From assembly GCA_029547025.1 (NCBI GenBank), contig JAKPQA010000326.1:1-54853 (forward strand): 54,853 nt of DNA, in the 5' to 3' direction. This document shows, piece after piece, positions 1-7,558 of the stretch. The notes beneath the pieces are model-generated. The model was not told where the DNA came from and searched no databases. It worked only from the letters and a program-made list of their open reading frames with translations. This stretch comes from Armatimonadota bacterium (lineage in GTDB: Bacteria > Armatimonadota > Zipacnadia > UBA1398 > JAKPQA01). Numbering within the stretch: the stretch's first letter is position 1; each line of letters begins with the position of its first letter. The translations under genes and the position numbers were made by a program.

Positions 1-297
1 CACGGCCATGAAGGCAGCCGCCGAGGTGATCTTGCGGTCCTCGAAGTTCAGCCGCGCCTCACGCGAGTACATCACGATGCAATGGATCAGGGCGGCGAGC
101 GCCATCGGTATCAATAGGCAGAGGTACACCGACAGGCCTAGGAGCATGAAGGACACAACCACACCCAGCGCGGCCAACGCGATGCGGATGCCCCACGTCC
201 GCCTGGCCCGCTCGGCTTGGGCATCGCGCCGACTCCAGGCATCGATTTGGTTTCGCACTTCCTCCGCCGTGCCGTGCGCTCGGAACTCCTTGGCCAT
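1..297 (-). CDS. Membrane protein, N-terminal part (cut by window edge)
   Basis: An open frame of 99 codons runs from an ATG at 297-295 to base 1 without a stop, so the gene continues beyond the left edge. A good ribosome site (GGGGAGAG on the minus strand) lies about 9 bases before the ATG. The visible protein begins MAKEFRAHGTAEEVRNQIDA, a charged, probably helical stretch of about 35 residues. Two hydrophobic segments follow (about residues 38-60 and 62-76), then a charged loop (YSREARLNFEDRK). This looks like a small integral membrane protein with a cytoplasmic N-terminus. I do not recognise the family. It is divergent from the glycosyltransferase starting at 397. Confidence 0.6.
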   Translation of the reverse strand, partial: MAKEFRAHGTAEEVRNQIDAWSRRDAQAERARRTWGIRIALAALGVVVSFMLLGLSVYLCLLIPMALAALIHCIVMYSREARLNFEDRKITSAAAFMAV

Positions 298-384
298 ACT
301 CGGGCTCTCCCCACTTGCGCCGTGTCGCACACCGGGCGTGGGTTCGCGCTGGACGTGGCGCCTCACCTGCGCCGGCACCTCGTA

Positions 385-390
385 CATAAT
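385..390 (+). promoter_or_regulatory. Candidate -10 box for a leaderless transcript
   Basis: The sequence CATAAT (within TACATAAT) ends 6 bases before the ATG at 397. A -10 box at that distance would start transcription at or next to the A of the start codon. No Shine-Dalgarno sequence is seen before this ATG, which fits a leaderless mRNA. No convincing -35 element is visible at the expected spacing. Confidence 0.4.
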
Positions 391-396
391 GGCGGT

Positions 397-1587
397 ATGA
401 AGGTGCTCTATGCCTCGTTCGACGTGGTGCCGGCGCCCAAGGGGGCCACCACGCACATCGCCCGCTTCGTCGAGGCCCTTGTGGGCCAGTATGGCAGTGT
501 CGACCTCATGACGTTGGGGCCCTCACCGTCTCGGCCCGAGAGTCGTTTCTATGGCGCACGGCACCTTCGTGTCTGTCCACCGAGCACTCACTACCTGGAT
601 CAGGCCTCGTGCTTCCGGTCGGCCGTGGACGAGCAACTCCGCGCCGAGCCATACGACATCGTGCACTTCCGCTGCATCTGGGCGGGGCTGCCGGCTATTG
701 CCGCCGCACCCCGGCTGGGATTTCGCACGGTGTACGAGGCTAACGGCTTCCCGAGCATTGAGCTCCCGTACCACTTCCCCGGGTTGGCGCGCCGCCCCGA
801 TCTTCTGGCGCGGCTATCCGAGCAGGAGGCCGAGTGTCTCCAGCGAGCCGATGCCGTGGTCGTTCCCAGTGATGTGACCCGGGCGTACGCGATCTCCCGC
901 GGCGCTCCTGAAGGACACGTGCGGACCATCCGCAACGGAGTCGATCCCGAGCTGTTCCGGCCGGTGCATCGTGACATCGAGCCCGGCGGCCGCGTGCGGC
1001 TGCTCTATGTGGGCACGCTCGCGCCCTGGCAGGGGGTGGGTCTGCTCGTGGACGCGTTCGCGCGGGCGTGCCGCCACGCAGACCTCGAGCTGGTTCTCCT
1101 CGCACCCAACAAGGGCCAGTGGGCTCGCCCGCTGCTCAAACGGATCGCGAAGCTCGGGGTCGCGGAGCGGGTGCGGCTCCTGCCGCCGCGTTCGCTGGCC
1201 GGCGTCCCCGCTGCCGTTGCGGCGGCGGACATCTGCCTGGCCCCGCTGGCGAACACCCGGAGGAACCGAGTCCAGGGCTGCTGCCCCATCAAGGTGCCCG
1301 AGTACCTGGCGTGCGAGCGGGCCGTGGTGGCAGCCGGCCTCCCGGTGGTGCGCGAGGTGCTCACGCATGGCGAGACGGCATGGCTCTACCGCGCCGGCGA
1401 TGCGCGCTCACTCCGGAACGCCATCGTGACGCTGGCGGGCGATCCAGCCCTTCGGGCTCGCCTGGGTGCGGCCGGCAGAGACATGGTGTGCCGGCGGCTC
1501 ACGTGGCGCGCGGCCCAGACGAGGCTGATCGAGCTCTATGAGGGGCTCCGGGCGCTCGGGACCCGGGGTCCCAGAGCGGCTCGGTAG
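397..1587 (+). CDS. GT4-family glycosyltransferase
   Basis: A 396-residue GT-B fold glycosyltransferase of family GT4, likely transferring a sugar from a nucleotide-sugar donor to a glycan or lipid acceptor at the cytoplasmic membrane face. The N-terminal Rossmann strand MKVLYASFDVVPAPKGATTH with its glycine loop is typical. RNGVDPELFRP (about 179-189) opens the donor-binding half, YVGTLAPWQG (204-213) is the usual next motif, and IKVPEYLACERAVVA (about 298-312) takes the place of the C-terminal EX7E region. The frame is open further upstream, but the family N-terminus begins at this ATG. No ribosome site is seen, and a -10-like box abuts the start. The 3' end overlaps the convergent glycosyltransferase gene by 52 bases. 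Acceptor and sugar are unknown. Confidence 0.85.
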   Translation: MKVLYASFDVVPAPKGATTHIARFVEALVGQYGSVDLMTLGPSPSRPESRFYGARHLRVCPPSTHYLDQASCFRSAVDEQLRAEPYDIVHFRCIWAGLPAIAAAPRLGFRTVYEANGFPSIELPYHFPGLARRPDLLARLSEQEAECLQRADAVVVPSDVTRAYAISRGAPEGHVRTIRNGVDPELFRPVHRDIEPGGRVRLLYVGTLAPWQGVGLLVDAFARACRHADLELVLLAPNKGQWARPLLKRIAKLGVAERVRLLPPRSLAGVPAAVAAADICLAPLANTRRNRVQGCCPIKVPEYLACERAVVAAGLPVVREVLTHGETAWLYRAGDARSLRNAIVTLAGDPALRARLGAAGRDMVCRRLTWRAAQTRLIELYEGLRALGTRGPRAAR

Positions 1588-2732
1588 AGGTCCACCGTTC
1601 GTTCGGCCTCGATCTCCGGGCTGTGCTCGCGGGTCACGAAGTGTCGGGCGCGAGCGCCCATCTCGGCACGGGCCCCTGGACCAGCATCGAGCAGTTCCGC
1701 CAGCAGCTCGGCCAGGTGGGATAGCTCGTCGCGCACCATCAGGGCCCCCGTCTCGCCGTGGCGGATCAGGTCCTTGAGGCCACCGGCGTCGCTCGCCACC
1801 ACGCAGCAGCCACAGGCCATGGCCTCGAGCACGGCGTTGGGCATACCCTCCCACAGCGAGGGGCACAGTAGCACGTCAAGGAGACTATAGTGCCTTACCA
1901 TTTCCTCCGGATCGACGATGGCCTCCACCAGGCGCACGTGCGGCCGGAGACTGGGGTGTGCTTCGAGGAAGTTGCGGAGCAGCTGCCTCTCGGGTTTGCG
2001 TGCGCCTCCAACGAGGAGCAGCTGCGCCGGGCGTTGCTCCGACAGCCGCCGGAAGGCATCGAGGGCAATGTGGAGCCCCTTCTTGAACCGCAACTCGCCC
2101 ACGCAGCCCAGAAGCGGCCACCGGAGGGCCTCCTGGGGGGCGTCGGGAAACAGCTCACGCCTCAGGGCGGAGTCTGCGGGCCGCGGGGCGAAGCGGGATG
2201 CGTCCACGGCGTTGGGCGTGTAGCGGATGTCGTCGCGTCCCGTCAGGGCCGAGACTCTGGCCACCAGGTCAGTCGATACACACCCGACGGCGTCAGCGTG
2301 GCGAAGCGCCCACTCGATCATGCCGAAGGCCGGTGGAGAGAAGATCATTCGATCTACGTCATTGCCCCGCACACTGACGACCGACCTCAGGCCCAGGAGC
2401 TTCGCTGCGGCCACCGCGAGATAGCCCGCGTGGAGAACGTAGAACCCGTGTATGAGGGTCGCGCCGTGAGCGCGGCAGAGCCGCTCGATCGTGTCTTCGG
2501 CGAGTTGTAGTGCGTCAACGGGGTCACGCAGACGGCCGAGCCGGTGCACCACGTAACCGGCGGAGGCATCGCGTTCCAGCAAGCCTGCGGGCACATGATC
2601 GCAGAGAGTGAGCACCTGGACGCTCACCCCGGCCGCATGGAGCCCTCGGGCGATTCTGGCGGCGGCCGTGGCCACGCCTCCGATGTCCGGGGGGTACTTC
2701 TCGGTGACCAGAATCGAACTCAGGTCGTTCAG
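1536..2732 (-). CDS. GT4-family glycosyltransferase with apparent CTG start
   Basis: A GT-B, GT4 glycosyltransferase of about 398 residues. The GT4 signatures are PNAVDASRFAP, GCVGELRFKKGLHIALDAF and the EX7E motif EGMPNAVLE. The first ATG/GTG/TTG is a GTG at 2675, but starting there would remove the first Rossmann strand and glycine loop (ILVTEKYPPDIGGV), which is encoded in frame just upstream. The best start is a CTG at 2732-2730, 9 bases after a perfect AGGAGG (2747-2742). That ribosome site is one arm of an 11-bp inverted repeat. The gene follows the VWA gene on the same strand, about 60 bases after its stop, and its end overlaps the convergent GT4 gene by 52 bases. Family is certain; the start is inferred. 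Confidence 0.85.
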   Translation of the reverse strand: MNDLSSILVTEKYPPDIGGVATAAARIARGLHAAGVSVQVLTLCDHVPAGLLERDASAGYVVHRLGRLRDPVDALQLAEDTIERLCRAHGATLIHGFYVLHAGYLAVAAAKLLGLRSVVSVRGNDVDRMIFSPPAFGMIEWALRHADAVGCVSTDLVARVSALTGRDDIRYTPNAVDASRFAPRPADSALRRELFPDAPQEALRWPLLGCVGELRFKKGLHIALDAFRRLSEQRPAQLLLVGGARKPERQLLRNFLEAHPSLRPHVRLVEAIVDPEEMVRHYSLLDVLLCPSLWEGMPNAVLEAMACGCCVVASDAGGLKDLIRHGETGALMVRDELSHLAELLAELLDAGPGARAEMGARARHFVTREHSPEIEAERTVDLYRAALGPRVPSARSPS

Positions 2733-2737
2733 AGCGA

Positions 2738-2779
2738 GCGCCCTCCTGTCCGGTCTGTAGAGTTTCGGCAGGAGGGCGC
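2738..2779 (-). promoter_or_regulatory. 11-bp inverted repeat enclosing the ribosome site of the GT4 gene
   Basis: GCGCCCTCCTG (2738-2748) and CAGGAGGGCGC (2769-2779) are perfect reverse complements separated by 20 bases. On the minus-strand transcript the hairpin begins 13 bases after the VWA stop codon, and its 3' arm contains the AGGAGG that precedes the CTG start of the glycosyltransferase. It is not followed by a U-tract. It therefore looks more like a translational block or RNA-stability element than an intrinsic terminator. Confidence 0.6.
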
Positions 2780-2792
2780 CCGATTCCCTGGG

Positions 2793-4052
2793 TCACTTCG
2801 CGGGGGCGGCAGGAGGCGAGGTCTCAGGTGCTGGCGGGGCTACGGCCGCTGGCTCCGGGGGCCGTGTGGGCTCGGTGAATGTGAAGCCCTTCGACTCCGC
2901 CTGCCGGCGTACGGCCTGCCGGATGGCGAAGTCCAGTGCCTTCGAGTCATCGAGGTTCTGCTTTTCGAGTTCGGCATGGATAAACTCCATGCGCTTCCTG
3001 CCCAGCTCGACAACCTGCCTCTGAATCTGCTGGCGGGTGGCGAGTTGGCTGGCGAGGTAGGTCTTGCGTTCCTCGAGACTCATCGGGCGCATGTTCTCCG
3101 GGAGCTCGTCCTCGGGCACGCTGGCGAGGTCGAAGCCCTCCTCCTGGCTTGCGTCCACGAGGTCCCATGCCGCGTTGCGATACATGGCCCCGGCCTTCGC
3201 CATGGCACGGTCGGCCGCGACACCGCCGCCCAGCCCGGCCGCGTTCGCGTCCTGACGCGTCTGGTTGGCCACGCCCTTCTCGCCCTCAGCCCCAGCGCGT
3301 GGAACGTAGGTCGTGTTGAGTCTCGCGCCCAGCTCCGTGATCTCGGCGTCGAACGGTGTGGCGATGACCACGGTGCCTGAGTCCTGGTCGATGGCTCCGT
3401 ACTCGCCATCAGCCAGCTTGGCGACCTCCTGCCATCCCAATGCCTCATCGGACTGCGGGGGGCCGCAATAGATGCTGTTGACGATGATGTCGTGGGCGAT
3501 GGCGGCCTCGCAGGCCTGGCTGACCGTGATCTCCGGGTCCTGCGTAGCCGGTTCGTTCCCGCACACGAAGACGATCTTGAGGGCGCGCGGGTCGGCCGAC
3601 CACTCCATCGACTCCCGTGCCAGGGTGATGGCCCGGGCCACGTACTCCTGCCCGCCGTTCGTCGTCAGTGCGAAGAGCTGGTTGTAGACCTCGTCCAGGT
3701 CGGAGGTGAGGCCGAGCTTGCGTTCGACCCACCCCGTCGTCGGATCCAGGCCGTCGTTGCCATACTGGATCAGCCCGACTCGCAGATCGGGCGCAGGAGT
3801 GGCCGACGCCAGTTCATTGACCACAGCCCACAGCTTCTGCTTGGCCGAGTCGATGAGCCCGCTCATGCTGCCCGAGGTGTCGAGGCAGATGGCCAGATCG
3901 ACGGGCTGGGTCGCGACCGGCTTAGGTTGAGACGGCGTCACCCGCGCGGTGTCGGGCACACCCGCGGCGGGCGCGTCGGCGCCGGTGGAGACGTGGACTG
4001 AAATGCAGAGCCCCGCCAGCGCCAGGGCGAGGATGAGTGCGCGGGTCTTCAT
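2793..4052 (-). CDS. Secreted von Willebrand factor A (VWA) domain protein
   Basis: A 419-residue exported protein. Start ATG at 4052 follows GGGAGG by 8 bases and gives a clean signal peptide (MKTRALILALALAGLCISVH). The VWA domain starts near residue 50, and its metal-site motif DTSGSMSG (about 58-65) is intact. The later TTNGGQEYVARA and KIVFVCGNEPATQ segments fit the rest of the VWA fold. A C-terminal charged helical region (about 300-400) and a Pro/Ala-rich tail follow. VWA domains of this kind bind protein partners through a divalent cation; the partner is unknown. The gene lies between a VCBS/TPR gene upstream (gap 94 bases) and the GT4 gene downstream on the same strand. Confidence 0.85.
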   Translation of the reverse strand: MKTRALILALALAGLCISVHVSTGADAPAAGVPDTARVTPSQPKPVATQPVDLAICLDTSGSMSGLIDSAKQKLWAVVNELASATPAPDLRVGLIQYGNDGLDPTTGWVERKLGLTSDLDEVYNQLFALTTNGGQEYVARAITLARESMEWSADPRALKIVFVCGNEPATQDPEITVSQACEAAIAHDIIVNSIYCGPPQSDEALGWQEVAKLADGEYGAIDQDSGTVVIATPFDAEITELGARLNTTYVPRAGAEGEKGVANQTRQDANAAGLGGGVAADRAMAKAGAMYRNAAWDLVDASQEEGFDLASVPEDELPENMRPMSLEERKTYLASQLATRQQIQRQVVELGRKRMEFIHAELEKQNLDDSKALDFAIRQAVRRQAESKGFTFTEPTRPPEPAAVAPPAPETSPPAAPAK

Positions 4053-4146
4053 GGCATGGACCTCCCGGGTCGGCGCGAGTGAAGGGTCACGGGAGGTAGG
4101 ACCGGCGCGGGCGGACGGTTGTTCCAGATGGGCGGGAGGCCGAGAC

Positions 4147-5214
4147 CTACTCGGCCTTCGGCGGGATGCGCTCCCGCGTTGCCGCGAACTTGCCGGGCTG
4201 CCCCTCGGCCTTCTCTGCCTCGTCCAGCCAGTGCAGCGCCCCATCGCGGTCGCCGGCCGCCGCGAGTGCGAGCGCCGCGTGCAGGGCCGCGAAGCCCTCG
4301 GGAGACGCGAAGCCCTCCTCGCGCTCCATCGCGTACGCCTGCCGGTAGGCCTCCAGCGCGCCTACATCGCCATCGATGGCGCCTGACGCGGCCCTGGCGT
4401 CGCCGAGCACCATCAACGCCCTCCGCCGGTCGCCGGCGATCTGGCTTTCGGCGTAGTCCAGCCGCCCGATGGCGTCCTCGGCCGCCGCGATGGCCTGAGC
4501 GTTCTCGCCCGTCGCCATGAGGCCGCGAACGTACAGGTCGAGCGTGTCGGGGTCGCCCCTCAGCTCGTACGGCACGTAGCGCGGCGTGTAGATGGCCGGG
4601 AGCTCGGCCGCGAGCCGGGGCGGCAGGCTCTCCAGTGACCGGTGGGCCTTGCCGTCTCGCCACGCGAAGATCGGGCCGAACTCGGGGCAGCCCGGGTAGA
4701 GCCACCGGTATGGGAGCAGGAGCAGGCGGGGCACTCCCTCGGAGTACATCCCGAGCACCCCGTCCGACGTCCATCCCCACAGACCCCTGAGCGACTTCTG
4801 GGCGGGGTCGTAGCCGTAGACCAGCGTCTCGACGTTGGTCCGGCTGGTCGGCAGCCGCAGCCGCGCGATGATCTCCGGGCTGCCGTCGCCGTCCAGGTCG
4901 GTCACGCACAGCGGGCCGTCGGGCAGCACCTGCAGGTAGCCGATCGACTCGGGCAAGGGCGGCTCCTTCTCGAGCGGGCCGACGGCCTCGATCGGGTCGG
5001 CCGTCGACACGCCACCCCCAACGACCACCTCGACCGCGAATGCGCTCACCCCCTTGACTGCCGTGTCACCTACGCGCACGATCGCCACTCGGTCCGCCTC
5101 ACCATCTCCGTCGACGTCGGCGCGAAGCGATACCTCCGGCGGCGCCGGGTCCTGCGCGCCCACGAGCGAGGCGAGGGCCAGCAGAGCACAGACACCAACA
5201 TGGGGCACTCGCAT
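4147..5214 (-). CDS. Secreted protein with VCBS/FG-GAP-like calcium loops and a TPR-like C-terminus
   Basis: A 355-residue protein. ATG 5214 is preceded by GGAGGTG and yields a signal peptide (MRVPHVGVCALLALASLVGA). Two Asp-rich loops, ADVDGDGEADRV (about 33-44) and DLDGDGSPEIIARL (about 106-119), match the calcium loops of FG-GAP/VCBS beta-propeller repeats. After about residue 200 the protein becomes helical and Ala-rich, with TPR-like helices (for example GFAALHAALALAAAGDRDGA), and ends KAE. The reading frame is open for another 300 bases upstream of this start, where it encodes the displaced C-terminal part of the neighbouring frameshifted gene. The signal peptide and ribosome site support 5214 as the true start. 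Role unknown; probably periplasmic or surface. Confidence 0.75.
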   Translation of the reverse strand: MRVPHVGVCALLALASLVGAQDPAPPEVSLRADVDGDGEADRVAIVRVGDTAVKGVSAFAVEVVVGGGVSTADPIEAVGPLEKEPPLPESIGYLQVLPDGPLCVTDLDGDGSPEIIARLRLPTSRTNVETLVYGYDPAQKSLRGLWGWTSDGVLGMYSEGVPRLLLLPYRWLYPGCPEFGPIFAWRDGKAHRSLESLPPRLAAELPAIYTPRYVPYELRGDPDTLDLYVRGLMATGENAQAIAAAEDAIGRLDYAESQIAGDRRRALMVLGDARAASGAIDGDVGALEAYRQAYAMEREEGFASPEGFAALHAALALAAAGDRDGALHWLDEAEKAEGQPGKFAATRERIPPKAE

Positions 5215-5216
5215 AG

Positions 5217-6002
5217 CTACACCTCCGGTGTGCAAGCCACGGGCGTGTTGGGCCCAGAACTGCCACTGCACTGTGCTGCTTCCGCTGATGCGGAGCACGC
5301 TCGCGCACGACTCGCCACACAGGTCCAGCGAGTCAAGGTCCAGGTCGATGATCTGCTCGGCGAACGTGAAGTCTCCGCCGTCCAGACCGCAGCGGTCGGG
5401 GATGGCCCGCGTCTTCTGCTTGAGTGCCACAGCCAGCAGCGGTTTGCCGCCCGACCCCCAGTAGTGATTCCAGTTCTGGTCATCGGGAGGGTCGTGCGGC
5501 GACAAAGGCACCATCGGCCCTGGATCCAGATGTCCGACACCGAGCCCGAGTTGCTCTTGCCGCCTGCCGTGACGGTAACCTCGGCCGTACCGAAGCTGTA
5601 GACGCCAAGATTGACGGACGTGCCGGAGACACCGGCCACCTGGAAGGAGATGCTTGTCCCGTAGGGAGGCGTGGCGCCGGTGTGGCTCACCCGCGCTCCC
5701 TGGACGTAGGTGTTCTGCTGAGTGACCACCGCCGTGCCGTTCCAGTACGGGTCGTTGCGAGTGAACTCCGCGAAACCCATGGGATCATGGGTGACGCTGG
5801 CGGTGACCGTCCCTGTGTACGTAGTCGGCTGGTGGTTGGCGTTGTGGAAGTAGATGGGTACTACACAGGCAGCGGCCCCGATGATGAACTCCGATGGCAC
5901 ATCGACGTGAGGGTGGCCTATCGCGAGCACAGGCGAGCCAGACACCACAACGAGGAAGGCGACAAGCTGCGGACACAACCGGGCAAGCCTCTGTGACCTC
6001 AT
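5217..6002 (-). CDS. Secreted protein of unknown function, probably frameshifted
   Basis: ATG 6002 with GGAG upstream gives a signal peptide (MRSQRLARLCPQLVAFLVVV, continuing SGSPVLA), then a Thr/Val-rich, beta-sandwich-like region (for example TYTGTVTASVTHDP and GTAEVTVTAGGKSNSG). Up to about residue 160 (near 5520) the frame looks coding. After that, the conceptual 261-residue product turns into an Arg/Ser/Trp-rich stretch unlike a real protein, while the neighbouring frame from about 5520 to 5230 reads as normal protein (HDPPDDQNWNHYWGSGG, CGLDGGDFTFAEQIIDLDLD) with high GC at third positions. One extra G in the GGG at about 5518-5520 would join the two. The rescued frame then has no stop before the next gene. 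I cannot tell a natural pseudogene from a sequencing error. Confidence 0.5.
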   Translation of the reverse strand: MRSQRLARLCPQLVAFLVVVSGSPVLAIGHPHVDVPSEFIIGAAACVVPIYFHNANHQPTTYTGTVTASVTHDPMGFAEFTRNDPYWNGTAVVTQQNTYVQGARVSHTGATPPYGTSISFQVAGVSGTSVNLGVYSFGTAEVTVTAGGKSNSGSVSDIWIQGRWCLCRRTTLPMTRTGITTGGRAANRCWLWHSSRRRGPSPTAAVWTAETSRSPSRSSTWTLTRWTCVASRARACSASAEAAQCSGSSGPNTPVACTPEV

Positions 6003-6330
6003 GTCTGCTCCAGCTCATCCGTCAGTCTCACAAAGTAGCTACGCATACCTATCTTGCGCGGGGCCTGTTCGCGGGGACGGGGCGCACACCTCTGGAACCG
6101 GCGGGAATGGTAAAAAAAAAGCACACAAGATCATTGATGGGCGGGCCTCGCGCCTGAGGAGCGGAAGCGTCAGAGCTGCGGGCTTAGCCCTGCCATGGTG
6201 CGGGACAGAGCCCCGCAGTCTTGGCGCTGTGCTTCCTGAGAGCGCAGGCAGCCGGGTCGGCGTTTGGCTGGAGCGGGGCCCCGCGCCGACGGCCTGATCC
6301 GTCCTGAAGAACGCCCCCAGCGCGGAGGCC
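6003..6330. other. 328-base gap without a convincing gene
   Basis: This lies between the stop of the URO-D-like gene (6331) and the start of the frameshifted secreted gene (6002), both leftward. It holds an A9 run (6112-6120), a hairpin TGCGGG/CCCGCA (6199-6204 with 6212-6217) and a 12-base palindrome GCGGGGCCCCGC (6273-6284). The GC-rich palindromes just after the URO-D stop could end the operon transcript, but none is directly followed by a U-run on the minus strand. The A9 run (T9 on that strand) sits about 80 bases further on without an adjacent strong stem. No coding signal is seen. Confidence 0.4.
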
Positions 6331-7554
6331 CTAGGCGTGCTTCTCGGCCAGCGCGATAGCCGCTCGCGCCCACTCGCGCAGGCGATTCGGGTGCCCGGCG
6401 AGGGTCTCGATCTCTCGGAGCACCACCTGATAGCTCTGCCCCTTGAGCTTGGCCATTCCCTCGTCGAGGTGCCGTTCGATCGACGCCATGTCGTCGGGGA
6501 ACACCACATCACTGGCCAACTGCCGCCACATGATGGCATACCGGCCCGAGCAGGCCTCGATCACCCGATCGAGGTCGGTCCATGCCGAGGCCACGAACAC
6601 CCGCAGGTTGGGAATGCGCGTCACCCGGTCGATCTTCCGCGTCAGGTTCTCGCAGCACCCGTATTGCACAGCACCGAACTGCTGCAGGATGGGGATCTGG
6701 TAGTTCAGGAGGAACTCGTCGAACATGTCGGCGGAGACTTCCTCAAACTCCTGGCTGTTGGCCACGCCCCAGAGGTGGTGCAGCTTGACCTGGCCGGGCT
6801 CGGGGGTGCCGTTCAGCGGTTCGCTGCAAAGCATCGGGCCATAGTGGTTGGGGGTGAGGCGGCCTGACTCCTCGGCCACGCGCATCGCTCGAAGTGTTCC
6901 CTCGAGGATCTTGGCCATCAGCCGATGGATGAGTCGCGGGTTGAGCGCCAGGTCAAGCATGAAGTCGCTCATCCCCCGGAGCTTGTCGAGGATGGTGCCC
7001 AATGAGGGTGTGATTGGGGGCTCGCAGGTAATCCGGACGGGCATGATCCCATCGAGCAGATCGGCGACCCGATTCGCCTGGTCTTGGGTTGCCTCGTGAT
7101 CATAGGTGAAAGTGGGGACCGTGACCTTGTCGAAGTCCGCTTCGGTGCGGATGGGTGTGCCGTAGCGGAAACCGCCCAGCTCGGTGCTCTCGACGAGTTC
7201 CCCGGTGCGCAGGCCCCAGACATGCTCGGAGTCGCAGCGCCAGACTGCGAGAACGGTCCACCATGGGTCCACAATGTGGTCGTCGCCAACCCAGTGTTTG
7301 TACAGGTGCTGACGGAGGGCGTACTCGATGCTCCGGAGCCATGGATCGGTGCACTGTAGGGAGCTCGGGGGCACCAGCTCTTTCCAGGCGCCAGCCGGAC
7401 GGCACCACACGGGCGCCCGGTCGGGGCGGCGCATGGCGTTCACATCGCGCCATCGCCGGCGCCTGGTCTCGTACTCGTCGCTGTTCGCCAGCATCGCCAC
7501 CTGGCTTGCGAGCTCCCGAACCAGTGAGCGCTCCTGTGCGGGCACGCAACCCAT
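6331..7554 (-). CDS. Uroporphyrinogen decarboxylase-family (URO-D/MtaA-like) protein
   Basis: A 407-residue protein of the URO-D superfamily (COG0407-type), which includes true UroD and cobalamin- or corrinoid-dependent methyltransferases. The C-terminal half carries the recognisable barrel segments: QYGCCENLTRKIDRV, IPNLRVFVASAWTDLDRVIE and YAIMWRQLASDVVF. The N-terminal half is longer than in hemE and lacks the hemE signature, so heme synthesis is unlikely. The Cys-Cys pair may be a metal site as in the methyltransferase branch; this is inference. ATG 7554 lies 4 bases after the stop of the DegT aminotransferase, with GAGGG about 8 bases upstream, so the two are co-transcribed. Substrate unknown. 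Confidence 0.75.
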   Translation of the reverse strand: MGCVPAQERSLVRELASQVAMLANSDEYETRRRRWRDVNAMRRPDRAPVWCRPAGAWKELVPPSSLQCTDPWLRSIEYALRQHLYKHWVGDDHIVDPWWTVLAVWRCDSEHVWGLRTGELVESTELGGFRYGTPIRTEADFDKVTVPTFTYDHEATQDQANRVADLLDGIMPVRITCEPPITPSLGTILDKLRGMSDFMLDLALNPRLIHRLMAKILEGTLRAMRVAEESGRLTPNHYGPMLCSEPLNGTPEPGQVKLHHLWGVANSQEFEEVSADMFDEFLLNYQIPILQQFGAVQYGCCENLTRKIDRVTRIPNLRVFVASAWTDLDRVIEACSGRYAIMWRQLASDVVFPDDMASIERHLDEGMAKLKGQSYQVVLREIETLAGHPNRLREWARAAIALAEKHA

Positions 7555-7558
7555 CGGC

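Noticed and set aside
5215-5514. A single 455-residue protein starting at ATG 5514 and including the VCBS/TPR protein
   Set aside because: A strong ribosome site and a complete signal peptide occur internally at 5214. The upstream part reads as the displaced C-terminus of the neighbouring secreted protein.
6105-6125. The A9/T9 run as an intrinsic terminator of the leftward URO-D operon
   Set aside because: No stable GC-rich stem lies immediately before the T-run on the minus strand; the nearest clear palindromes are about 80 bases away.
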